NCBI GenBank assembly: GCA_023974075.1
Contig: JAMFTG010000197.1
Coordinates: 1-64,000, forward strand
Source of the DNA: Chaenocephalus aceratus
Taxonomy: Eukaryota; Chordata; Actinopteri; Perciformes; Channichthyidae
DNA length: 64,000 bases
Reading direction: 5' to 3'
The notes beneath the pieces were generated by a model. That model searched no databases, was not told the DNA's origin, and saw only the letters and a program-made list of their open reading frames with translations. Shown here piece after piece: positions 1 through 11,659 of this stretch. The position numbers were made by a program, and so were the translations under genes. How positions within the stretch are numbered: position 1 is the first letter of the stretch; each line of letters starts with the position of its first letter.

Positions 1-364
1 TTCACACGATGCCACTATTGTTTTATCAAACAACAATCTAACTATTTCCTGTAGAAAATGTTTTTAATGTTTTCACATTGTGAGATTTGGTTCTTAGCAT
101 CATTTAGGCTAATTCACTATTATAGTGCCTGATTTAATTTGAGTTGCTTTATTATATGTTATATCTATTTAAGATAGTGACGTGTCATTATTATGTGTAT
201 ATCCACTTTATATAACATATTAATGTTGCATTTCATTTCTTATAATTTCTTCAGATAGCTCTAAATGGGCACTCTCACCACTTTGTTTATTAAAAATCTT
301 CCATCAAGTATTTTCCACATACATGAGCATTATAGACATATTCTATAGATTATGAGTTAACACA
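1..364. other. AT-rich stretch, nothing recognised
   Basis: AT-rich sequence with short ORFs only. I see no exon, RNA gene or repeat boundary in it. Confidence 0.5.
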
Positions 365-508
365 TAAATAATAATAATAATAATAACTTGGATTTATATA
401 GTGCCTTTCATGGTCGCTTTACAAACAAAAACAGGAGTAGTAAAAACAAAACAAAGCAAAAAAACAAAAGGCAGTCAGACAAACAGTCAGACAGACAGAC
501 AGACAGAC

Positions 509-544
<36 letters not shown>

Positions 545-547
545 GTC

Positions 548-594
<47 letters not shown>

Positions 595-667
595 GAGAGA
601 GACAGACAGACAGACAGTCAGACAGTCAGACAGACAGTCAGACAGACGACGACAGACAGACAGACAG

Positions 668-709
<42 letters not shown>

Positions 710-711
710 TC

Positions 712-751
<40 letters not shown>

Positions 752-766
752 GACAGACAGACAGTC

Positions 767-799
<33 letters not shown>

Positions 800-874
800 G
801 TCAGACAGACAGACAGACAGACAGTCAGACAGTCAGACAGACAGACAGACAGACAGTCAGACAGACAGACAGTC

Positions 875-911
<37 letters not shown>

Positions 912-1008
912 GGAGAGGACAGACAGACAGACAGTCAGACAGTCAGACAGACAGTCAGACAGACAGACAGACAGACAGACAGTCAGACAGACAGTCAGAC
1001 AGACAGTC

Positions 1009-1045
<37 letters not shown>

Positions 1046-1206
1046 GTCAGACAGACGACAAAGCAACAAATAGATTAGGGTCTGAAGGCTTTGGCAGACA
1101 GATGGGTCTCGAGGGCCTGTTGAAGGTCGTCAAGTGTGGGGATGTTGCGGATCTCCGCAGGGAGAGCGTTCCAGAGGATGGGGGCTGCCACACTGAAGGG
1201 AAATAC
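365..1206 (-). mobile_element. 3' end of an L2/CR1-like LINE carrying a (GACA)n expansion
   Basis: Read on the minus strand, 1205-1066 encodes a LINE ORF2 C-terminus (FSVAAPILWNALPAEIR... ending SAKAFRP, then stop). This is the 'APxLWNxLPxxIR ... L ... AF' signature seen at the 3' end of L2/CR1-type ORF2. The element then runs through a huge CTGT/GACA microsatellite and ends with an 'aggcactatataaat'-type 3' terminus and an (ATT)n tail at about 365-390. It is 5'-truncated near 1206. The family name is inferred from motif style only. Confidence 0.7.
474..1062. repeat. (CAGA)n / GACA tetranucleotide microsatellite
   Basis: About 590 bp of CAGA repeats with scattered CAGT variants and occasional one-base slips. 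It lies inside the LINE 3' untranslated region described for 365-1206. The long open frames across it (RQTDRQTD peptides) are repeat artefacts. Confidence 0.97.
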
Positions 1207-1501
1207 CATGTTTCCAAACCACTGTATAATGTGCTGGAACTTCCTGTTAAAACGTAACTGCTAATACTTAGCATATCGTAGCTTTATCAACCTTTACTAA
1301 AGAAACCGTTTTTAAGCTTTTAAATGAACTGTTATAAAGTTATGACAGTTTTTCAGGAGAGAACTAACTATTTAGATGACCACATCGTGATTATCTAAAA
1401 AACGAATATCAGAGGCATTACAGCGATGAGGGGCTGCCGCTGTGTGAGAGCAGAACGTAGAGACAGAAGTACTTATATAATATTCTTCTCCTGTGTTGCA
1501 G

Positions 1502-1831
1502 GCTTTGCATCACGTGACTTCCTGTCTGTTGCCCCTCTTCTTCCTGTTCTCACTGTGTGCCTCCATCCCCCCGGACTTAAAGTGAGGGTCACCGAGAGAG
1601 GCCTGGAAGTGGGTCAGTATGCATACAAATATTGCATACATACTGTGAGAAATATTGTATAAATACTGTGTAAATACTTTGTTTTCAGTGAAGTACCAGC
1701 AATATTTCTAAAGTGTTTTTGTTTCTTTTGCAGTAAAAGATTTTGTGATAGCGATTTTCAAGGGCTTGGAGAATCGACCTTTTCCACCCAATACCAATCG
1801 ACTTGCCTGTGATCAAAACCACGATTAATGA
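1502..1831 (+). CDS. First two recognisable exons of the BPI-like gene (signal peptide and N-terminal barrel start)
   Basis: After an acceptor at 1499-1501 the exon has a hydrophobic, signal-like stretch in two frames. The run [20 protein letters not shown] lies in one frame; the mature sequence [15 protein letters not shown] lies in the next. They would join if the six-C run at 1567-1572 had one more C. The second frame is itself open upstream to an ATG at 1426 with its own hydrophobic run, so a frameshift here is not proven. Donor at 1613; next exon 1734-1831 gives [19 protein letters not shown], then [11 protein letters not shown] only after a +1 shift, with a GTGAGA donor at 1832. Confidence 0.6.
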
Positions 1832-4800
1832 GTGAGATGTATTATTGTTATTATTACCATTATTATTTGTATCATGATCATTATTTGTATAATCTTTATA
1901 ATTGTTATCATTATTATTGTTATTATTATTTTGATCATTATAATTATAAATTGTATTATAATAATAATCAATATCAACATCTTATTATGATTATTTCCAT
2001 TATTATCACTATCATTTTAAGGGTCTGAGACCAGAGGTCGGCGAAGACCCTATTGAAATCAGCGCAAGCGACCGATAAACCTGCGAAAAACACCCAAAAA
2101 CAGGGAACCGACCGGCAAAAGCACAGAAAAGGTTCGGGGCTGATAGGCCGTGCGAGCCCAGTCACGTGACTGCAACTCGCATAATTCATATCGTTACTAT
2201 CAATTTAGTCGCTCGAAGCGAGCGATAACCATGCAAACCCACAAAAAACAGGGAAAACGAGGGGGCCCATTAAAAGTGGCCTAAATCATGGCAGTAGGTA
2301 GCCCATGCGACGACAGTGAGGTGGGCGTAGGTGGGGAGGTAGGACTTTATCCGTACGGCTCGAAATTCGTCGGGTATCTTTTCGAGACATGGGCAATTTA
2401 AAGTTATCACAGAAGTTTTTTTCTTTCGCACGGCGTAGCCGTTATTGAAGCCAAAGTTCGCGTTCGCTCGATGCTAGGCGGTCCCTCGCCATGGAACACG
2501 ATGATGTCATAACTCAAACTGACCCGCTCAGAACGCCACCAAACTTCACATGATGGTAACACTGCGGCCCTGAACAGCTCTAGGTCAAATCTGATGTTAC
2601 TTAATTTGGCGTTACCATGGCGACGGATCCTTCGCCATAAACAACGGTGTCGCTGTAAATCCAATGGGCACGGTCCCATCGTCCCCCAATCTTCACTTTT
2701 ATATCACGGTCCATGCCTCAACAGCTCTACGTGAAATCTGAAATCTCACCGTATGCCATTTCCATGGAAACGCATCCCTCGCCAAAAGATACGATGTTGT
2801 TGTAAGTCAATGGAAAATGGTCCAAACAGCACCAGACTTCAGACTATCAATTAATGGTCCGGCCCTCAACAGCTCTATGTCAATTACGGGATGTCCTCAT
2901 ATGCCATTGCCATGGCAACGCGTCCCTCGCCAATAAACCTGGTGTTGTCGTAATTCAATGGAAATCGTCCAAACGGCACCAGACTTCATATGATGGCTAA
3001 TGGTCCGGCCCTGAAACAGCTCTATGCCAATTAGGGGATGTCATCATATGCCGTTGCCATGGCGACAGATCGCTCGCCAAAAAACCTGGTGTTGTCGTAA
3101 TTCAATGGAACATCGTCCAAACGGCCCTATACTTCAGATAATGGCTAATGGTCCGGCCCTGAACAGCTCTATGTGAATTAGGGAGTGTCATCATATGCCG
3201 TTGCCATGGCAACAGATCGCTCGCCATGAAACATGGTGTTGTCGTAATTCAATGGAAAATCTTCCAACGGCACCAGATTTAAGATGATGGCTAATGGTCC
3301 GGCCCTCAACAGCTCTACGCAAATTATGGGATGTCATCCTATGCCGTTTCCATGGCAACGCCCTCGCCATGAAACCAAATGTTGTCGTAACTCAATGGAA
3401 AATCGTCCAAACGGCACCAGATTTCAGATGATGTCTAATGGTCCGGCCTCAACACATCTAAGCATATTATGGGGTGTCATCAAATGCCGTTGCCATGGCG
3501 ACAGATCACTCGCCATCAAACACAATGTTTGTGTTACTGCTGTAACTCAATCAATCAATCAATGTTTATTTATATAGCCCAATATCACAAATGTTACATT
3601 TGTCTCAGTGGACTTCACAGTGTGTACAGAATTCAGTATGACAATACGACACCCTCTGTCCTTAGACCCTCACATCGTACAAGGAAAAACTTCCGATGAA
3701 AATCCACAGTTTAAAGGGAAAAATGGGAGAAACCTCAGGGAGAGCAACAGAGGAGGGATCCCTCTCCCAGGACGGACAGACATGCAATAGATGCCGTGTG
3801 TAAATTGAAAAGATAATACATTTGCAACATAGGTAGTCCAAATGTTTGGAAATGCATGTGTGTATAATAGGAAGATGAATCCACGAGGATATCCATCCAG
3901 AACCGATGATCCAGGACCACAGCCACGACTCGCGATCCAGGGCTCGCGATCCAGGACACAGGACCGCAGGATCCCATGACTCCGGATCCCGGCGTATATA
4001 GACACCAAAAAGAAAGACATTTGGGGAAGCTGGGTTAATCGGAACATGAGAGTACACAGGTATAGACAGAGAGAAGGAAGAAGTAAGATGTCCCCCGACA
4101 AACTAAGCCTATATCAGCAAAACTAGGGGCTGAATCTAATCAGCCCTAACTATAAGCTTTATCAAAAAGGAAGGTCTTAAGCGCACTCTTAAAAACGGAT
4201 AGGGTGTCTGCCGCCCGAACACAAAACTGGAAGCTGATTCTACAAATGTAGAGCTTGATAAGAAAAGGCTCTGGCTCCCATTGTACTTTTAGAGACTCTA
4301 GGAACAACCAACAACCCTGCATTCTCGGAACGCAATGCCCTAGTAGGACAGTAGGGTATAATGAGTTCTTTAAGGTAGGATGGCACCTGCCCATTAAGGG
4401 CTTTGTAGGCGAGAAGAATAATTTTAAATTATATCCTGTGTTCTATAGGGAGCCAGTGTAAGGCAGCCAGAACGGAGTAATGTGGTCCCTTTTCCTAACT
4501 CTGGTTAGTACATGAGCCGCAGCATTTTGAATCAGCTGAAGCGACTTGACTGACTTCTTGGTACTCCCTGATAATAAGAGTTACAATAATCGAGCCTAGA
4601 AGTAACAAATGCATGGACTAGTTTCTCTGCATCGTTTTGAGGCAAGATGCCTGATTTTTGCAATGTTACGTAGATGGAAGTAGGCGGTCCTTGAAATTGA
4701 TTTTATGTGGGCGTTAAAGGATAAATCCTGATCAAATATAACACCAGGATTCCTTACAGTCTCACTGGAGGCCAATTAATGCCATCCATAGTTAGTATAT

Positions 4801-6423
4801 CTTTAGATAATTTGTTTCGTAGATTCTTCGGGCCAAGTACAATAACTTCAGTTTTGGTCGTGTTTAACATCAAAAAGTTTAAGGTCATCCACGTTTTTAA
4901 GTCCTTAAGGCAGGCTTGAATTTCATTTAGATGATTAATTTCATCAGGCTTGATTGATAAATATAGTTGAGTATCATCCGCATAACAATGAAAGTTTACA
5001 GAATGATTCCTTATAATATTGCCTAACGGAAGCATATATAATATGAACAAAATAGGTCCGAGCACTGAGCCCTGTGGCACTCCATGGCTAACTTTGGTTT
5101 GCGTGGAAGATTCATCGTTAACACGTACAAACTGAGAGCGTTCAGATAGATAGGACCTAAACCAGCCTAAAGCAGTCCCTGTATGCCAACTACGTGCTCT
5201 AGTCTTTGCAATAGGATATCATGGTCGATAGTATCAAATGCAGCACTGAGATCGAGCAAAACAAGAATAGAGACAAGTCCCTTGTCTGAGGCTATTAGAA
5301 TGTCATTTGTGACTTTAACCAGAGCTGTCTCTGTGTCATTGTCTGATCGGCCTGAAACTTCCCACGTTTGCCAACGGCCGAGTCCTCGAGACACCTAGAC
5401 ACCACGTCGACGTGCGGACAACAGCCTGCAGAGCGTCGAAGACCCACTCAACGCTGCTTTAATTATTGTTATTATTATTACCATATCGTATTATTGTTAT
5501 TATTATTTTATCATTAACTTAATATTATTAATTAAAGGTTTCCCCCCCTCAGATTGACGTTCACCCGTCTGCATCTAGACAAAGAGAAATTGGTTCTGAC
5601 GTTGGAAAAGGGAAGTCTGCTCATTGACATCAAAGGTCCTTTCCTTCCATGTACGTCTTCAACGAGAAGTCATGTGGATTTTTATTTCTTCAAGTCTCAG
5701 TACGTATAAAGTTCCCGTTAAACATGTCTCTACTTCCTGTTAAACAGATCTACTTGTTAACATGTCTCTACTTCCTGTTAACATGTTTCTGCTTCCTGTT
5801 CAACATGTCTCTGCTTCCTGTTAAACATGCTCTGCTTCCTGTTAACATGTCTCTGCTTCCTGTTAAACATGTCTCTGCTTCCTGTTAAACATGTCTCTAC
5901 TTCCTGTTAAACATGATCTGCTCCTGTTAAAACATGTCTCTGCTTCCTGTTAAACATGTCTCTGCTTCCTGTTAAACATGTCTCTGCTTCCTGTTAACAT
6001 GTCTCTGCTTCCTGTTAAACATGTCTCTACTTCCTGTTAAAATGTGTCCCTGCTTGTGTTGAAACATGTCTATACTTCCTGTCTCAGGGTCCACTCCGCA
6101 GAGACGGACGTGACCGGAGACGGAGCTGATGGGGGGCTGGACCTCAAGATGAAGCTGCAGCTGAAACGCACTAAGGGGGGACGGCTGGAGGTCGCTATGC
6201 TGGAGTGTGAGGCGGGGAAGCTAACCATGGAGACAAACGCGGGTAGGTAATGATGGAGAGAAGAGAGAGAGGAGGAGAGAGAGAGAGAGAGGAGGGAGAT
6301 GAGGCGAGAGAAAGAGGGAGAGGAGGAGAGAGAGAGGAGAGAGAGAGAGAGAGGGGAGGAGGAGAGAGAGAGAGGAGGAGAGAGAGAGAGAGAGGAGAGG
6401 AGAGAGAGAGAGAGAGAGAGGAC

Positions 6424-6466
<43 letters not shown>

Positions 6467-7533
6467 TCACTAACAAGATGTCTCTGTGTTGCAGGTGGGT
6501 TATTGACAGCGCTCTGATTTCCACGGGGTATGTTGACGTGAGTCCTACTAACTGAACTAACATAAATATTTATCTGAAGGACTACACTGAGTCCGGCAGA
6601 CGTATGAAGGCCCACTATAGAATCCCCCCCGACACAAACACATGGGGGCATGACGCAGTCGAACCATCCGCTAACAGCTAACAGCTACCTGTTACGAAGA
6701 GGCTAAGAGGCCACGCCCCTAAAGGATGCATCACTTTGAACTTCTGTTACTAGCTGCATCCCAAGTCTCTAATTGGTCATTTCCTTGCTCCTCGCTCAAA
6801 CTGGAAGTTCCCGCACTCTCTCACTGTGTATCAGTCACCAATTTGACGCTGCCTGCAGACACGCCCTCTTACTGTTTATCAGTCACTGATTGGACGCTGC
6901 AGCGCATCCACTGATAGACTGAAGACGCATAACACATTCAAAAGGGAATCACTCCTCAGTTTATACTGTTTTTTTCTTTGAAATGATTTATCATCTAGTT
7001 AAAAATAAGTGATAATACATCTGAACAACCAAACAGAAAATATATATATTATTTTTAACCATTTTCATTCAGGTGGGATATTTTTGAGCGTCGGGTTTAA
7101 CAGTCTATTTTATGTGTTAGTTACCACATTTTTCTTAAAACAATTAAGCCTGGTCAGTGCTTAAAACAGCATCATTATTATCAAATTATGAATTTGGGAG
7201 GCTGTGGCGCAGTGGGTTAGTGCGCTGATCTTCGAATCAGAGGATAGCAAGTTCGAGTCCCACTGCAGTCAGCATGTCGTTGTGTCCCTGAGACTCTTCA
7301 CCCCAAATTGCCCCTGTGGGGATTGCCCACAGTATTGAGTATGTAAGTCGCTTTGGATAAAAGCGTGTAACAAGTGACATGGAATGAATTTAAGTTCACG
7401 TAGCTTAAAGTGACGCTCCGGAGGAAAGGACGTCCCATTGCTTTTAAAATACAATTCCTTGTTTCCTCTCTCTTCGCGTGGACTAAGAGGCAAAGAAAAG
7501 ACGTGAGTGAGGGAAACATGGATGCAAACTAGG

Positions 7534-7617
<84 letters not shown>

Positions 7618-10600
7618 GTCTGTGCTTCTCTGAAGGACATAGCCCTCCCGAAGGTGAACTCTATGCTGGAGGAACTCCCGATGAAGCTGCCGATGGTGGT
7701 AGAAGAACTGAAACTCGCTATGGATTACTCTGTGAGCGAAGACATCACAGTGACACCCAGCGGCTTGGACCTGCCTTTAAGAGTGAGGAACCCACCCCCA
7801 TACCCCCCAGAGCTGTAACACCCCTTTCCCAACAAAACGGTTCCAGGGCCAATTCGGAGCTAGTGCCGGATTAAGAACCAGTTTATTCCTGTTTCGACTG
7901 AAAACCGGTTCTTATCTGGCACCAAAAAACTGCTTGTCAAGAACCAAGAACCGAATACGTAAGAGGGTTAAGTTGGAACGGTAACAGACAACTATAAAAA
8001 CACACATATATAAAGTCAGGCAACTAGCCAGACGTGTCTGTTTTTACTTTTAATGACCATCATTTTTCACATATATGACCATAAATAAAAATACGCCGGT
8101 AAAATATACTTGTAGAAAACAGCTGATGCCACAATTGGATAGCAACAAGTAGTCGGGATAGTCAGATTAGCTTTGGTTGCTATGCTAAAATCACCCATCT
8201 AATACCAGAGAACCTTTAGTAACAGCGTTGTGATAACAAACAGCGTCAATTCATACCGAAACACATTCACCTATGGGGACGGGGGATATGCATCAGCTGC
8301 TTGTGTGACATTGAATTACTGCTTCCCAGCGGCCGCTGCTGTGAGTCAACAGCTTAATGCCGGTGGAAGAGCAGAATTTACCCCCCCCCCCCCCTCACTA
8401 ACCCTGCTCTGTGTTCAGGGCCTGGTTTACTTGGAGGGACAAGAAAACGTTCCTGTGAACACAGAAGGTGCCGATCTAGATTTGGGAACAGATCGTAAGG
8501 AGATGCTTTATCTGGGCATCTCTGACTTCTTTCTGAACAGCTACGCCGCCTCTCTCTACGAAGGAGAAGCTATGACGAGAACTTGGGAAAAGGTGAGAAA
8601 TGGCCGCCTCCAGGCTTTTATTTTGAAAAGCCACATCAGTAGGGTTTGTATTAAGTGTTATTTCAGTGAAATAAAGTGGTTGTTTTGTTGACGTTCTCTC
8701 CTTTGCTCACCAGATGGACAATCGTTTTCTGAAATTCTGGCGGAATATTAAAGTAAGTGTAACGGCAAAACTCTTAATGAGCTATGAGAGGCTAAACTTT
8801 GCTCATCGCTGTGACACGCTCCATAGAAGAGTCCGTACTGTAGTCAGAGTTAAATGGTGTTTAATAATGACCCAAACAACAATACCCAATCCGGACCACA
8901 CGGTCAACTGAAAATGTTGGAGTAATTTATCCTCTTGGTCCTCCACAAAGCCAGCATCCAACAGGTGACCAATTAATACCAATTATTACATGGCTTAGTT
9001 GAATACTCGATTCTGATTGGTCAATTCAGAACACGTGATACGTTGTTAATACCGAACAGACAGACCGCTGTCAAGGATTTATTGACCGTTGTTAAGGACG
9101 CTCACATCTTCAGAAAGAAGTCCGGTCGATTTAACTGTATATAGTTGGGCCGAAAAGCAAACTGCATGCAGTTTGCTTTTGGAACTGGGACAAGAAAAAC
9201 TGCGGAGAAGTAACGGGGCAGAAACCCTCCTTTTTACGCAGCGGTCCAGACATAGACATCAAACGGCGACACATATTCACTTGCCAGTTACTTTGTCATT
9301 AGGGCAGGGATATCTAGATACTTTCCAAGGTTTGACATCATGAATTGTGCTACTTTTAAAGCAAGGAGCGATGTTTTCAAATCTGTAATCAAAAAGCTCC
9401 TCAAAAACGCAAGCAGTTCCTACCGTTGGCTTTTCAAACTGACAAGAGACGCTCTCACTGTTTTTCAAATGTAACAGTTTGAAAAGCAAGCAAACTGTCT
9501 GATTGTCTTTAGTTTTCCGCTGTCGTGTGATAGCAACATGGAGGATTGTAACATTCATTTTAATATATTTGGAGAGCACAGTAATTTGGAGGAATGGTTA
9601 GTGGCTGATGAGTCCCCAGTGGAGAAAAGAAAAAGACAAGAGCGACAAGAAAACAGCGGAGAAGTAACGGGCAGAAACCCTCCTTTTTACGCAGCGGTCC
9701 AGACATATACATGAAACGGCGACACATATTCAGTGTGCAGTTCCTTTGGCATCAGGGCAGGGATATCTAGATACTTCCCAAGGTTTGACATAATGAATTG
9801 TGCTACTTTTAAAGCCAGCAACGATGTTTTCAAATCTGTAATCAAAAAGCTCCTCAAAAACGCTATCGAAGCAGTTCCTGCCGTTAGTTCAAACGGTAAC
9901 AACAGACTATTTTTCTTAGCGGATGCATGTCAATTTAAATCAATACAACTATTTTTTAAATCAATAAAATCATTTTCTAAATCTATAAAAGCATTTCAAT
10001 TAATATTGGGAGTCATAACGTTACTTTGTTGAGAATGTGGCCATGTAATAAGAAGGGATCTAGATCTAGATCCCTTCGCGTCGGGCTCCTGATCAGCCTG
10101 TCGGTGTTCTTTTCCCCATAATGACCGCGTCACTGCACATTATCCCTTACTTAACCACACCCCTGTGACAATTTCTGGAAGTGATAACCAAATTAATGTG
10201 GTGTAAAAAAAAGAAGATAAATATAAATAACAAGCAATGGCAAAATAAGCATTTTGGCTCCTACAGTAAAAAACTGCTCAATTGGATAATACAGTTTGTA
10301 CTCAGATAGGTGATAAGATGACAGGTGATAAGATGACAGGGTGTAATATCCCTTCACATTTATTACAGCCCGCCTGTCCCTGAACCCGGAGAAGAGTTCA
10401 GGTTTCTTTGACCGCTGAAGTTCTCGCTACATCAGAGTGGGAACACGAATGTAATGAACACAACTGGGAAAACCAAAGAGATGTATTCTGAAAGTAGTTC
10501 CTCCTCTAGGTTTCTATATTTCTGTTGCTGTTAGATTTCCTCCTCAAATTATATTTTCTTACACTTTGTCCATAGCGTCTGTTCACCCAAGGTATAATAC

Positions 10601-11583
10601 GGCGGAACGAAGATATAAATGCAGAAATCAGGATCACAGAAGTGCCGATCATCCACATCAAACGAGACGGCATCAATGTTCAACCCAAGGGACAATTCCG
10701 GGCGTTCTCAGGGAAAGAGAAGCCTGAGGATTTCCAAACATTTTCTGTGGTAAACATCAACAACACGAACAACACAAGCAGACCAACAGCAGCCGATCCC
10801 TGAGGCCAGACTGGGGGCTGCACACAACTCCTTTCATTCTTCTGCTACTAAATAATCTGTCTGTCTTTCAGGAGTGTGACATTACTTTTAAGGTGGAAGT
10901 CGAGGGAGAAAACCTGTTAGCCCCTTTGAAAGAAATCAAGTAAAACACACACACACACAAACACATTCTCACACGCACCAAAAATATCCTATTGTTAATC
11001 TAAACTTGTTTTCTTTTTTTTAGATGTAAACTTGTGAAGGGTCCTACCATAGTAAGTGCCTGCCTGCCTGTATAGTGTTAATTTGACAACACTGACAGAA
11101 TCCAGTGGCCCACTTAAAACATGATTTTTATGATATTAACTTCAAGTAATCAAGGATTGTATCTACAGACTTTTTTGATATATTTGTATTTACTTGAATA
11201 CGCTCCATATGTTCGACATTCTTCGACAAAACAAGAGAGTAAGTATTTATTTTAATAAGGACCAATGTAAGTCTTATATTTTATAACTAATCAAACCAAA
11301 GATAACGTAATTTTATTTAAATCCCAGAAAACTGACGTAAATTGCTTCGACATTCTTCAATAAGCATCATGGGAAGTAACGGCGTATTTGCACATGGGGA
11401 AAACCGAGCGTGTTTCTACGGATCGGGTAATGACCGCCGTCTGCCTGTCTTTCTGTAATAACAAGATGTGTGTTTGTTTGTAGGCAAGAACTCGGCTGAC
11501 AAACTATATCAAGGCCCAGCTGGAGGGTGAGAACGAACACACAAAGACAAACTTGTATTCATTAGTTTGTACCTCTCAGGAAT

Positions 11584-11659
<76 letters not shown>

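Larger units (their letters stand above)
8753..10575. other. Intron of the BPI-like gene filled by a dispersed repeat family
   Basis: Holds two direct copies of a ~240-bp segment, two perfect palindromes and a 57-codon ORF at 9538-9711 (starts MEDCNIHFN). Parts recur inverted at 48310-48660, 47560-47660 and 59020-59235. The order suggests a mobile element of roughly 1 kb, but I could not assign its class. Confidence 0.6.

Noticed and set aside
388..1257. Long frames of RQTDRQTD repeats on the plus strand
   Set aside because: Pure translation of the GACA microsatellite inside a LINE 3' UTR.
6250..6651. Arg/Glu-rich and Ser/Leu-rich frames
   Set aside because: GA microsatellite artefacts overlapping BPI-like exon 5.
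7198..7275. tRNA gene
   Set aside because: Only box A/B-like promoter and no proper cloverleaf stem; continues into a SINE body and tail with a second copy at 29062.
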